Shown here one piece after another: positions 1 to 8,100 of a stretch of DNA of 29,899 bases; position 1 is the first letter of the stretch; each line of letters begins with the position of its first letter. A program made the translations under genes and the position numbers. Source of the DNA: a virus; the IMG/VR virus record IMGVR_UViG_3300031708_000011, positions 1-29,899 of that record, one strand, 5' to 3'. A model generated the notes under the pieces. That model did no database searches. It was not told the DNA's origin and saw only the letters and a program-made list of their open reading frames with translations.

Positions 1-124
1 CGGGGGTCCGCCGGGTGCGTGCGGGGTTGTTGCGGGTCCGCCGGTGCTCGGCGGCGTACCGGGCGCATTTGACGCGGTTCCGGTTGTGTTTCCGGTTTTT
101 GCGTCCCTGCTTGTGGTTGGCCAT
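1..124 (-). CDS. Small very basic phage protein (3' end outside window)
   Basis: An open frame starts at ATG 124 and runs off the left edge without a stop, so at least 41 residues are visible. It opens MANHKQGRKNRKHNRNRVKC and is dominated by Lys, Arg, Asn and His. Short proteins of this look recur in actinobacteriophages, and I know of no assigned function. The strong positive charge suggests nucleic-acid contact, which is inference only. A purine-rich GGGGG lies about 11 bases before the ATG and falls inside a small hairpin. The gene diverges from the plus-strand gene at 273. Confidence 0.7.
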   Translation of the reverse strand, partial: MANHKQGRKNRKHNRNRVKCARYAAEHRRTRNNPARTRRTP

Positions 125-140
125 GGGGTGCTGTCACCCC
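125..140 (-). promoter_or_regulatory. Hairpin over the ribosome-binding site of the basic protein gene
   Basis: The minus-strand transcript reads GGGGTG-ACAG-CACCCC directly before the ATG at 124. This is a perfect 6-bp stem with a 4-base loop, and the G run that would serve as Shine-Dalgarno lies in the stem. The structure is seen in the sequence. A role in reducing translation is inferred. Confidence 0.4.
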
Positions 141-272
141 CTTTCCTGCTAGGCGGCTATCTGCCTGGCAGGAGCTGCCGGGTGCGCATCGGCTGGCCTC
201 CTTTCAGAATGCGGTTACTTTCCGCAGGATCAGGTAACGGAGAGCTGATCACCATGGTAGGGTCACCGGGCT

Positions 273-740
273 ATGGGCTTGTATGACATCGTGCTGGGCG
301 ACGGGCTCCAGCAGGAACGCGGGATGGTTTACCTGGGTCTGCTCGGCTTCCCGCCTGTCGCCCGGTTCCGGGATGCGTGGGTGGAAACCAGCGACGGCGG
401 CCCGGTGATCGCCATCTACACACGGCAGGGCGGCACGAACCGGGCTGGGTCCTGCGCGGAAAGCAACCGCCTGCTCGCCGCGCATCCGCTGTACGTGCGT
501 GACCGGGATGACACGTTCGACTCCACGTACTGCACGTTCTGGTTCAGGGTGCCCGCCGAAGCCCGTGAGGCGCTGGCCGGCGTGGCGGTGGAGCCGGCCG
601 ACATGAGTGCCCGCTGGCGGGAAGCTATAGCCAGGGTCGAACGCGGCGAATTGCGGCCGTCCGAGCGGGCGGCCATGGACCAGCTTGCGGCAGGTCTCCT
701 AGACGATTCCGGCGGCGGCCCGAAAGTCATCCGCATCTGA
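273..740 (+). CDS. Conserved phage hypothetical protein
   Basis: This 155-residue soluble protein begins MGLYDIVLGDG and contains an YTRQGGTNRAG stretch (about residues 49-59) and a DDTFDSTYCTFWF stretch (about 79-91). I recognise this arrangement from small unannotated proteins common in actinobacteriophages, which usually have the same start and an aromatic FDxTYxTFxF core. No catalytic motif is evident and no function is assigned. The ATG at 273 was chosen because the conserved N-terminus begins there. An upstream ATG at 254 has a better GGAGAG ribosome site but encodes only ten residues in another frame. The gene ends about 50 bases from the convergent gene at 790. Confidence 0.75.
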   Translation: MGLYDIVLGDGLQQERGMVYLGLLGFPPVARFRDAWVETSDGGPVIAIYTRQGGTNRAGSCAESNRLLAAHPLYVRDRDDTFDSTYCTFWFRVPAEAREALAGVAVEPADMSARWREAIARVERGELRPSERAAMDQLAAGLLDDSGGGPKVIRI

Positions 741-789
741 GAACGCCAGTCTCGTCAACCTGAAACGCGTCAACTCTCTCCTGTGCTGG

Positions 790-1221
790 TCAGATCAGGG
801 CGGTGACGGCGGATAGGCCGGCTGCGACGGCGAGCACCCCGTAGGTTTCGAGGATCGCCCGCACGCCGGTTTCGGGCCTGAGCCAGGACACCAGCCCGGC
901 GGCGGCGCAGACGAGGACCAGCGCCGGGATGAGCGCTGCGGCGCCGCCGGCGAGCAGGTACGGCGCTGCCGGGATGACGGTGCCGCTGAATGTGGCGGCC
1001 CCGCACGCGAAGGCTGCGAGCCAGTCCCCGGTGCCGCTGGACAGGTACTCGCCCGATGCCATGCCGGTGAACGAGGCGGTGCCGGCGGCGAGCGCTGCCC
1101 GCCAGATCACGGTGCGGGGCTCCCCGGCGACGGCCAGGCCGGCGAGGATGCCGAGGCCGGTGATGATCCCGTCAGCGGCACCGAAGATCACCGGTGCCCG
1201 CCGCCGGCTGGTGTCACGCAT
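790..1221 (-). CDS. Minimal VIT1/CCC1-like membrane protein
   Basis: This 143-residue protein is almost entirely hydrophobic, with about four to five membrane segments. It carries the features of the vacuolar iron transporter family: a VIFGAADGIITG first segment, a MASGEYLS motif, and a later GAATFSGTVIPAAPYLL segment. In full-length VIT/CCC1 proteins a cytoplasmic metal-binding helical region separates the second and third segments. Here the GEYLS motif runs almost directly into the next segment, so that region is missing. Small forms of this kind occur in actinobacteria and their phages; whether they move metal is unknown. The ATG at 1221 overlaps the upstream stop by 8 bases (ATGCGTGA), which supports this start over a longer one within the neighbouring gene. 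It is the last gene of a four-gene minus-strand run. Confidence 0.7.
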   Translation of the reverse strand: MRDTSRRRAPVIFGAADGIITGLGILAGLAVAGEPRTVIWRAALAAGTASFTGMASGEYLSSGTGDWLAAFACGAATFSGTVIPAAPYLLAGGAAALIPALVLVCAAAGLVSWLRPETGVRAILETYGVLAVAAGLSAVTALI

Positions 1222-1783
1222 TGACGAAGGCGCCGTCGCGGATCCAGCCGTGCCATTCACGGGATGGCGTCCGGTCGTCGATCGACGGGTGGACGGTGAT
1301 GCACGGGGGTTCGCCGGTGACATCCCAGTAGGAGCCGATCCGGTTCCCGCCGGCGGAGGCGCGGTCGTTGGTGGACCAGTGGGTGCCGTTCGGGAGGAAG
1401 ACGATCCACGCTGGCGGCCGGCCGGGATGGTCGGCCCATTCGGCTCGGATCATCGCCCCGGGCGGGCCTTCCCACGCTCCGATACCCCACGCGAACCGGT
1501 GGCCGCCGCCCTCATACCACGAATGCTGGATGACCTGCCAGCTGTCGGCGGCGGTGAACTGGCAGCCGCATCCGCACGCAGCGGGCCAGCGGGGATCATC
1601 ATGCGCGATGAGGTCCTCCGGGGTGCGGCGGATGCCATCCGGGTCACGGCCGTACTCCGGTGCGCTCTCGCTGATGACGGCCATCGCATTGTGGTAATGC
1701 TCGCTGCCGCTTTCCCCGTACCGGAACCGGCGCAGCGACACACGGCAGGTGCCGTCCGGTTCCGCGATGAACAGATCCGTCAT
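1214..1783 (-). CDS. Hypothetical protein, 189 aa
   Basis: This is a soluble, Trp-rich protein of 189 residues with no signal peptide or membrane segment. It has a CGCGCQF cluster near residue 70 and several conserved-looking Trp/His stretches, including HSWYEGGGHRF and HPGRPPAWIVFLPNG. The cysteines could bind metal, but the pattern is too short to name a fold. The start at 1783 is preceded by a strong GGAGGGGAG ribosome site, and the 3' end overlaps the VIT-like gene by 8 bases, so the two are probably translated together. I do not recognise a family. Similar Trp-rich proteins are common as unassigned accessory genes in actinobacteriophages. Confidence 0.65.
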   Translation of the reverse strand: MTDLFIAEPDGTCRVSLRRFRYGESGSEHYHNAMAVISESAPEYGRDPDGIRRTPEDLIAHDDPRWPAACGCGCQFTAADSWQVIQHSWYEGGGHRFAWGIGAWEGPPGAMIRAEWADHPGRPPAWIVFLPNGTHWSTNDRASAGGNRIGSYWDVTGEPPCITVHPSIDDRTPSREWHGWIRDGAFVNA

Positions 1784-1797
1784 CCGGCTCTCCCCTC

Positions 1798-2181
1798 CTA
1801 GCGGCTGATGCTGGCCTGGTACTCGGCCTCGCAGGTTTGCAGGTCCTCTAGCGCCTGCGCCCAGGACTGGAACCGGATTGCCCGGTCATCGATATAGGCG
1901 ATCGCGAGAGGCTTCCGGTTCGTGACCAGCACCGTTTCCTGGTCCTCCCAGCGGCCGTGCTCCCCTGCGGGGTCGGCGATAGCGGGGATGCCGTGCTCGT
2001 TGAGCCACGCCGCGACCGTGACCGGGTCGCGGCAGGTGTGCACGGCGACCGCGTAAACGCGCTGGAGATCCCGGATGGCGGCGAACGCGCCGGGGACCGG
2101 CTCGTCGTAGATGCTGCCGTCCTGCCAGCCCTTTGAGTATGCGTGGATGACGCCGTCGAAGTCGGCCGCGACAGTTAGCAA
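1798..2181 (-). CDS. HAD-superfamily phosphatase-like protein
   Basis: This 127-residue protein has the HAD hydrolase signature. DFDG with Asp7 and Asp9 is motif I (nucleophile and acid/base). Thr49 in VHTCRD fits motif II, Lys90 fits motif III, and Asp98-Asp99 in AIAYIDDRAIRF fits motif IV, the Mg2+ site. The order and spacing match small cap-less phage HAD proteins, many of which begin with the same DFDGVIHAYSKGW stretch. The substrate is unknown; nucleotides or sugar phosphates are the usual guess. The start is TTG at 2181, with AGGGG seven bases upstream. The gene is preceded by a 131-base gap after the HNH-like gene, in which I see no convincing gene. Confidence 0.8.
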   Translation of the reverse strand: MLTVAADFDGVIHAYSKGWQDGSIYDEPVPGAFAAIRDLQRVYAVAVHTCRDPVTVAAWLNEHGIPAIADPAGEHGRWEDQETVLVTNRKPLAIAYIDDRAIRFQSWAQALEDLQTCEAEYQASISR

Positions 2182-2312
2182 TGAAAGCCCCTAAACCGGA
2201 GAGAATTGGTGTTATGGCGACCGGGAACCAGCGAACTGGGCTGCCGAGCGTGAGCGCACATCGAAGCCTTCATGTTGCCGAGCGGAAGGCCCGCCGTGAA
2301 CTGGACCCGCGC

Positions 2313-2819
2313 CTATTCGGCTGCCGCCTCCTCGCCGTCGCCGGCGGGGGTGAGGAACTCCCAGTCGTCGCGGGCGTAGCGGTCAAGTAGCCATCCCGGG
2401 TATGTGACAGAGTGAATGCCTGTGCCGACGTGACGATGGTGCTTGTCGCAGAGAATCATCAGCCCTCCTTCGCTTTCCGCGAACCGGAGGAAGTCGTCGT
2501 CAGAGTGCAGTGCGGCTTGCGGGAAATCTCTGGAGACTTTCTGCCAGTCGATCTCGTTGAGGCCAGCGTATTCGGCGATCGCGTGGTGCGCCTCGATCTG
2601 GGTAGCGCCATAGCAGCGATGGCCGGCGGCTAGGCCAGCACGAACCTGGGGAAGTGTCGCGCCGCCTATCCAGCAGCCCACGCTGAGCACATGGACTAGA
2701 TGGTGTTTCGCGTGCTCGAACACCTGGTATTGCGGATCACCCTCACGTGGCCCGTGTGGCGGGTAGGCGATGACCTCACGGAGGGTGCGCCGTTCATAGT
2801 GCGGGCTCGGCTCAGCCAT
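2313..2819 (-). CDS. HNH-like nuclease family protein
   Basis: The C-terminal half of this 168-residue protein has the pattern of a compact HNH-like domain: IEAHHAIAEYA (His78-His79), then about 40 residues later LMILCDKHHRHVGTGIHSVTYP (Cys124, His127-His128, His136), followed by GWLLDRYA. Phage proteins with an E-x-HH motif, an ILCxxHHR motif and a later IHxxxYPxW are usually annotated as HNH endonucleases or as hypothetical. The canonical central Asn is not obvious, so activity is uncertain. The start at 2819 has GGAGG spaced well upstream. This is the first gene of the leftward accessory operon (2819 to 790) and diverges from the gene at 2889. Nicking or cleaving host or phage DNA is inference. 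Confidence 0.55.
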   Translation of the reverse strand: MAEPSPHYERRTLREVIAYPPHGPREGDPQYQVFEHAKHHLVHVLSVGCWIGGATLPQVRAGLAAGHRCYGATQIEAHHAIAEYAGLNEIDWQKVSRDFPQAALHSDDDFLRFAESEGGLMILCDKHHRHVGTGIHSVTYPGWLLDRYARDDWEFLTPAGDGEEAAAE

Positions 2820-2888
2820 ATCGCGCCTCCAAGATTGTGACTGATGCGATACGATGCGTGCTCACCCGAGGGAAGGGAGCTGCGTGCG

Positions 2889-3224
2889 GTGGGTTTGCGG
2901 GTTGAGATGTACGCCGGGGGGAAGTGGAGTGAGGCCGGCCTGCTGAAACCCGGCGATCAGCCGGGGAGCTTGAGCGACAGCAGCATCGGTGAGACTCCTG
3001 CGCGCCGCGACGTGCTGATTTTCCGGTGCCTCGGCGATCGCAGCAGGGTCACCCGCTCGGCGGGCGGCGTGGACTTGTGCACCGGACCGGACCGCCATGT
3101 GGCCACTGTCGCTGAGGAGATGCTGGCGGACCTGCAGCCGGGCCAGTCGTTTGAGAAGACGGTGTGGCTTGACAGCGGCCGTTCGTTCCTCGTGCGGTGG
3201 ACGCATGTGGCGGATGCCGGATGA
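2889..3224 (+). CDS. Hypothetical protein, about 111 aa
   Basis: This is a small soluble protein whose core reads LRVEMYAGGKWSEAGLLKPG, and the remainder is rich in short polar strands, suggesting a beta fold. I place the start at GTG 2889 because GGAAGGGAG lies nine bases before it. An in-frame ATG at 2844 would add 15 residues and has no ribosome site. The stop overlaps the next start as ATGA, so the pair is translationally coupled. No family is recognised and no function can be assigned. Confidence 0.6.
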   Translation: MGLRVEMYAGGKWSEAGLLKPGDQPGSLSDSSIGETPARRDVLIFRCLGDRSRVTRSAGGVDLCTGPDRHVATVAEEMLADLQPGQSFEKTVWLDSGRSFLVRWTHVADAG

Positions 3225-3463
3225 TCGATGTTGTCCCGTACACGGTCGAGATCATCGGCGCGGTGACCGGTGAGACCCTGTGGGCTGTTTCTGTCTGCCA
3301 GCCGATGCCCCGGGTTCCGGTGCCGCGGCCGGCTGAGCTCGATTGCGACTGGGCGATGCTGCGGGTGACGTTCGCGGACGGCACGACTGCGGAGACGGAG
3401 CTGATCAGTCGTGTTCCGTGCGACGCAGCTGGCGGCGGACCCGGATGTCCATCGCCGAGTTGA
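3221..3463 (+). CDS. Hypothetical protein, 80 aa
   Basis: This gene starts at ATG 3221, overlapping the stop of the previous gene by four bases (ATGA). The product begins MIDVVPYTVEIIGAVTGETL and looks like a small beta-rich domain ending in a low-complexity Gly/Pro/Ser tail. The last 59 bases overlap the 3' end of the convergent membrane-protein gene at 3405, so the tail may be non-conserved. It has no recognised family and forms a two-gene plus-strand unit with its neighbour. Confidence 0.55.
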   Translation: MIDVVPYTVEIIGAVTGETLWAVSVCQPMPRVPVPRPAELDCDWAMLRVTFADGTTAETELISRVPCDAAGGGPGCPSPS

Positions 3464-3746
3464 CCAGCCAGATTCCTTGGACGGCGGTGAACACGACGAG
3501 GGCCTCCGGGGAGAGGCCTCCGGCGCCGGGGACCTGGACGCCGGCGGCCTGGAGTGTGGCGACGGTGACGTAGACGGCGGCGGCGGCGACCCGGCAGGTG
3601 GCGGTGCGGGTGTAACCGCGGCCGGCGAGGCGTTCGGCTGGGTAGCGGGCATGCTGGCGCCACAGGTGGATAGCGGCGCCGGCCTGGAGGGCGAGACTGG
3701 TCCAGGAGACGACGAGCATGAGCAGGAGCAGGTTGCCGCCGTTCAT
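3405..3746 (-). CDS. Small membrane protein at the end of the late operon
   Basis: This 113-residue protein has an N-terminal membrane segment (about residues 5-27), a basic loop, a second segment around 51-67, and a third hydrophobic stretch near 83-96. The C-terminus is basic (RVRRQLRRTE). The start overlaps the upstream coiled-coil gene by four bases (ATGA). It is one of three consecutive membrane-associated proteins after the tail genes, where siphoviruses often place holins and accessory lysis proteins. A lysis role is inferred from position only, as no endolysin is visible nearby. Confidence 0.65.
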   Translation of the reverse strand: MNGGNLLLLMLVVSWTSLALQAGAAIHLWRQHARYPAERLAGRGYTRTATCRVAAAAVYVTVATLQAAGVQVPGAGGLSPEALVVFTAVQGIWLVNSAMDIRVRRQLRRTEHD

Positions 3747-4102
3747 TTCGGCGGCTGCCCGATGAGGCGCTGCAGGGACGCGACGTCGGTTTCCAGGTCG
3801 GTGATCCGCCGGCGGGCCGCGTCGAGCTGGGTTTCGTACTCGATGCGCTGTTTCTCCATGGCCGCCTGGTAGTCGGCGCGCTGCCGGTCCATGTCGCCGT
3901 GGAGCCGCTGGATTTCCCGGCCGAGTGCCTCATTGAGGCTGCCCCAGGAGGCGATGGATTCCTCGGCGGCGTCCTCGATTTCGTCGGCCTTGGTTTTCTT
4001 CCCGTTACGCCGCTCGATGATGACCGGGGTGATAGCGCCGATCGCGGCGGCCGCGGCACCGACAATGGCGGTGAGGACGGTCGGGTCAGCCACTGTCATC
4101 AT
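3743..4102 (-). CDS. Single-membrane-segment coiled-coil protein, possible lysis accessory
   Basis: The protein has one N-terminal hydrophobic segment (TVLTAIVGAAAAAIGAITPV), a basic stop-transfer stretch (ERRNGKKTK), then a long charged helix with heptad-like spacing to the end (about residues 45-115). This layout is typical of small phage proteins next to holins in actinobacteriophages, including those grouped as DUF2746, but I cannot confirm membership. The start is uncertain: ATG 4102, ATG 4099, or GTG 4093, which would overlap the upstream stop by eight bases (GTGGCTGA). The downstream gene is coupled by ATGA. The longer frame upstream of 4102 lies wholly inside the neighbouring gene and is rejected. 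Confidence 0.6.
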   Translation of the reverse strand: MMTVADPTVLTAIVGAAAAAIGAITPVIIERRNGKKTKADEIEDAAEESIASWGSLNEALGREIQRLHGDMDRQRADYQAAMEKQRIEYETQLDAARRRITDLETDVASLQRLIGQPPK

Positions 4103-4586
4103 CACGTGGTGGCTGGCGGATACGGACGTGGACTTCCTCGTAGCCGAGCATGAGGAGTGCCCGGAGCAGCAGGTAGTCGTTGACAGCCCAGGACACCCAC
4201 GTCTCGGGGGTGGTGGATGAGCTGGTGAGCCAGCGGATGACGAATCCGGCACACCAGGTGGTGGTGATCGCCAGCCCGAGGGACAGGGCGGCGATGGACA
4301 TCCACCGGTAGCGGTGCCCGAACCGGAGGGCAGCGGCCAGGCCGGCTGTGGTCACGGCGAACAGTGTCCCCCACGCCTGCTGGTCCATGATGATGAGCAG
4401 GTTGTGGTAGGCGGGGGTCTGCGCCCACCGGGCGGGCTGCAGCAGCAGGGAGAGCGCGTAGATGCCGTAGGCGATCGTGACGACCAGCATGCTGGTGCGC
4501 GGGGTGGGGCGCAGGCTGGGGAGGTGCCGGCGGGGCGCCTGGGCGGGCGGGCCGGGCGGGGCCGGGGTCTGTGGCTCGTCATCCAT
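4086..4586 (-). CDS. Multi-pass membrane protein, holin candidate
   Basis: This 166-residue protein has a Pro-rich basic N-terminus of about 30 residues. Four hydrophobic segments follow: LVVTIAYGIYALSLLL, a second around WGTLFAVTTAGLAAAL, MSIAALSLGLAITTTWCAGF, and a weaker one near NDYLLLRALLMLGY. It follows the tail genes and precedes a coiled-coil membrane protein. Position and topology are compatible with a holin or another membrane protein of the lysis module, but there is no family-specific motif. The start at ATG 4586 has GGAAGG upstream. Confidence 0.65.
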   Translation of the reverse strand: MDDEPQTPAPPGPPAQAPRRHLPSLRPTPRTSMLVVTIAYGIYALSLLLQPARWAQTPAYHNLLIIMDQQAWGTLFAVTTAGLAAALRFGHRYRWMSIAALSLGLAITTTWCAGFVIRWLTSSSTTPETWVSWAVNDYLLLRALLMLGYEEVHVRIRQPPRDDDSG

Positions 4587-4604
4587 GGGGGGCCTTCCGG
4601 CTTG

Positions 4605-5144
4605 CTAGTTGGATATCCAGGCGATTTCCATGACCGGGTTGAGGCCGGCACCGACTTCGGTGGTCGCCGCCGCGCTGATCCACGCCTGGGGCTGCACGTA
4701 GTCGAGGCCGCCGATCATGGGGACGCGGATGGGTGCGCAGACGATCCCGGCGGACGGGGATGCCGGGGTGGATGCGGCACCTGCCTCGTACTGGGTGGTG
4801 CCGGACAGCAGCAGGGCGGGTTCCAGGTGGGCGGCGACGTTGAGGATGGACACGGTGACGGTGACCTCATACCAGCCGTCGTAGGGTGCCAGCCAGCTCC
4901 ACGCCGGCTGGGCCGACGTCGCCACTGACGAGTAGCCGCCGTACGGGTCCTCGAGGATGCTGTTGAGCTGGATGACCGTGTAGGTGCCGCTGCTGAGGGA
5001 CTGCCCGGTGTTAGTCTGCTGGCCGCGGAACACGACTTTCCCGGTGGCGAACGCGAACGGGGTCTGTATCCAGCTGTCGAAATCGCTGGGGGCGGGGGCG
5101 TACCCGGCGAGGAAGGAGGGGACGGCGACGGGGGCGGCGGTCAT
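4605..5144 (-). CDS. Beta-rich tail-associated protein
   Basis: This 179-residue protein looks like one beta-sandwich domain. It has a strand pattern with KVVFRGQQTNTGQSLSSGTY, then WSWLAPYDGWYEVTVTVSIL, which resembles the C1q/TNF-like folds at the tips of phage tail fibres (aromatic-Gly-Trp-Tyr followed by alternating hydrophobics). The downstream member of a pair, it starts one base after the stop of the larger tail gene. Binding to a cell-surface receptor or decorating the tail tip is inferred from fold type and neighbours. Confidence 0.65.
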   Translation of the reverse strand: MTAAPVAVPSFLAGYAPAPSDFDSWIQTPFAFATGKVVFRGQQTNTGQSLSSGTYTVIQLNSILEDPYGGYSSVATSAQPAWSWLAPYDGWYEVTVTVSILNVAAHLEPALLLSGTTQYEAGAASTPASPSAGIVCAPIRVPMIGGLDYVQPQAWISAAATTEVGAGLNPVMEIAWISN

Positions 5145-8100
5145 GTCAGCTGGCCCGCCACACGGCGATCAGGCGGGTGGTGTTGTTCCCGGTGGACCCG
5201 ATGGTCTGCGCGTTGCTGCCTGAATCGAGCTGGTAGACGTTGAGTTTCACCGTGTCTCCCTGGTTGAGGCGCAGCCGCCGCCGGACAACGCAGTTGTGGC
5301 CGAGGTTGGAGGCGGTGGAGGACGCGTTCGCGGGGACCTCGTAGTTGCCCCACATTTCGGTGGGTGACCCGCCGTTGTAGTTGCTGCTCGTCACGAGGAG
5401 CTGCGCGGCACGGCCGGTCCCGGTGGTGATCCCGGCGACGGTGAAGCAGACGACGGCGTACATGTACCAGATCCCGGCGCGCGGGCACGTGAACGTGTTC
5501 GTGGCCGTCGAGTACGCGGAATAAGTGTCGACGGTCGCCGTCGTGAGAATCGACACGGTCGTGGACGTGGCGCTGGGGATCGACTGCGACCCGGTCGACG
5601 TGTATTCCAGGAACGGCGGGTATGCGAGGTATCCGATGGTGTTCTTGATGTTCGCGTTGAGGGCTGCGCTGGTGATGTATGACGGGGGCACCGGCCATGC
5701 GGGGTTCGACGGGACCGCCAGGCCTGTGGTGCCGGCCGCCGCGGCGATCCACTGGCAGGACAGCACCGGGTATTTCGATGCGGTCGCCGCGGTGTTCTGC
5801 GCGGCGCCGCTGGACTGGTAGGTTGCGGCCTGCGCGTAGTCGGTGCCGGGTGTCTGGACGGCGAGGACCAGTTTCGCTGCGGTCGGGTGGGCGATGTACC
5901 CGGATTCGATCCGCGAACGGCCCCCGTTCGCGGTCACCAGCGCGGCGCCGTTCGACACGTACCCGATCGCGCAGGTCTGCGTGCCGGTCCCGCCGGTCCC
6001 GCCGCCCGGCACGGCGGATTCCACCAGGTACCAGCCGGGCAGCGGGAAATACCAGTTCGTCGTCGTGGCGGCGAGGAATCCCTGCCACGAGTCGGTGATG
6101 ATCGTGCCGAGCGTGACCGGGGTGACGGTGATGTTCGTGATCGACTGGACGGCAGCACCGGACCCTATGAACAGCGGCGGGTTCCCGAACAGCGACACCG
6201 CGTTGGCGACATCGTTGCGCAGGGTCGGCACGAGGACGAGCTCGGGGCCGTTCGCGCCCCACGTGTAGGGGGCGGGGATGACAGGGTAGGGGGGAAGCGG
6301 CACGCCAGCCTCCCCCCGCACCTAACCAGGGCAGCCTGTTGCTGCCGTTGAGCTGCCCGTAGACGGGGCTGTCACACATGAGAGCAGTGCCGGTGTAGGT
6401 GACGATGGTGAGTTTCGTCTGCCATTTCCCCGGGCCGGTGTCGTGGGCGACGGACATGACCTGGCCGGGCAGCGACATCTGCAGGAGCTCGTACAGCCGC
6501 CGGTTCACGGTGGATACCTTGCCGACCTCGGCGCCGAGGACAACCGGCCACAGGGCCGGGTTCGCGGCGGCGTCCAGGGTCATCTGGGATACCCGGATGA
6601 GGGGCTGCCGGGACGTGTACAGGATGTAGTTGGCCAGGTCGGTGACCGAGCTGGCCTGCCACAGGTACACGGTCTCCTGCAAGTCCAGGTCACCGTAGGC
6701 GTTAAGGGACGTGGCGTCCTTGATGGTGACGGTGATCCCTGCGTTCGCGCCCCCGGCGGCTTGCGGGGCGGCGAACTGCTGCAACTGCACGTCATTGTAG
6801 ATTTGCGACGGGTCGAAATCCAGGGCGATATCGGGGAGGTAGCCGGCCTCCCATGCGGTCGCGATCGCGTTCTGCACATACAGCAGGTTCCCGGTCCCGG
6901 GGGTGCCGGCGAGGCCGACGACTGGCTGCGCCTGGGTGATCAGCTCCCCGTAGGGGACGGTGGCGGTCGCCTGGATCAGCGTCCACGTCTTCGCGGTGAG
7001 CACCGCTGCCTGGGTGACGGCGGTGACAGTGGAGCCGCCGGCGGTCTGCAGGTTGAACCCGATGGTCACCTGGTTCCAGGCGAGCGGGGAATACACCCAC
7101 GCGGTCATAAGATATGACAGTCCCGCGGTGACCGGTACGGCGGTGTCCTGGATCGTGGCGGCCGGCTGGCCCCCGGAGGGGGTGAGCAGCGCCGAGTACG
7201 TGTACGGACCGGCGATCGCCGTACTGGAGGTGACGGTCCCGTTGACGGCGGTCCACGGGGTGATGACGGCCGGGGTGAACTGCGGGTTGGCGTTCAGTGC
7301 GGCCGCACTGAAATCTTCCCCGAACGTCTGCCATGCCGGCAGGTTGTACCCTGCCCGGCGGGACAGGTACCGCAGGTAGCCGCCGGCGTCGCACACCATG
7401 AGCCCGGAATCGGATTCGGCGACGTTCACCAAGTTCTGCTGGGTGGTCTGCCCCTGGATGTCCAGGGCGCCCTGCACGTCATCGGGGGTTGTCCCGATGT
7501 AGCGGGGCACCCCGGCTAGCGACCCGGCCAGGAGCCGTTCCATCCGCATCATGGACGTGTCGGTGCCGCCGAAGGCGAGCAGCCCGGCGAGGTAGTGGTT
7601 GAGGTGCCGGTGCACTGGCAGCAGCCCCGCGTAGATGCCGAGGTGCCCGGCGAGGCCGTTCCAGCAGCCGCCGGAGTAGAACCGGTCCGCGATCCCCGCG
7701 AATTCGACCCACGCCCAGGTGCCGGGAAGGTTGCAGATCCCGGAGGCGCCGGTGACGGTGCCGCCGTTGATGATGATCTGCCAGGTGGCCTGGGTCAGGT
7801 TCAGGGCGATCCGGAACGGGTTCCCCTGCTCGCCGCCGCTGTAAATCCAGTTGCTGCTGCTGATGACGGTGTTGGTGCGGACCTTGGTTGACTTGTCCCA
7901 CACGGCGAGCATGATCTGCCCGGGGTTGGATCCGTTCGGGTTCCCCAGGTACACCTGTGCCAGTGCGCCGCTGGTGTTTTTCAGGATGAACAGGATGGAG
8001 TCGCTGTTGGGTCCTCCGGTGAGGACCTGGAACCAGCCGGTGACCGTGACCCCGCCGGACAGCGGCGGCAGGTTCGAGTCCTGGTAGTAGAGGCAGTATC

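Noticed and set aside
68-100. A TTGACG at 69 as another promoter of the common type
   Set aside because: No TA[C/G]TGT or other -10 lies 17 bases away, and it falls within the basic protein gene.
140-272. A possible tRNA in the 140-272 gap
   Set aside because: Small stems are present but no cloverleaf, anticodon loop or T-loop consensus can be drawn.
2181-2390. A 69-codon plus-strand frame at the HAD/HNH junction
   Set aside because: It has no ribosome site, overlaps the 3' end of the HNH-like gene, and shows no protein-like pattern.
5141-6300. C-terminal 390 residues of the tail hub frame as real protein
   Set aside because: They are Arg/His/Pro/Asp-rich without structure and coincide with a well-formed tail gene in another frame.
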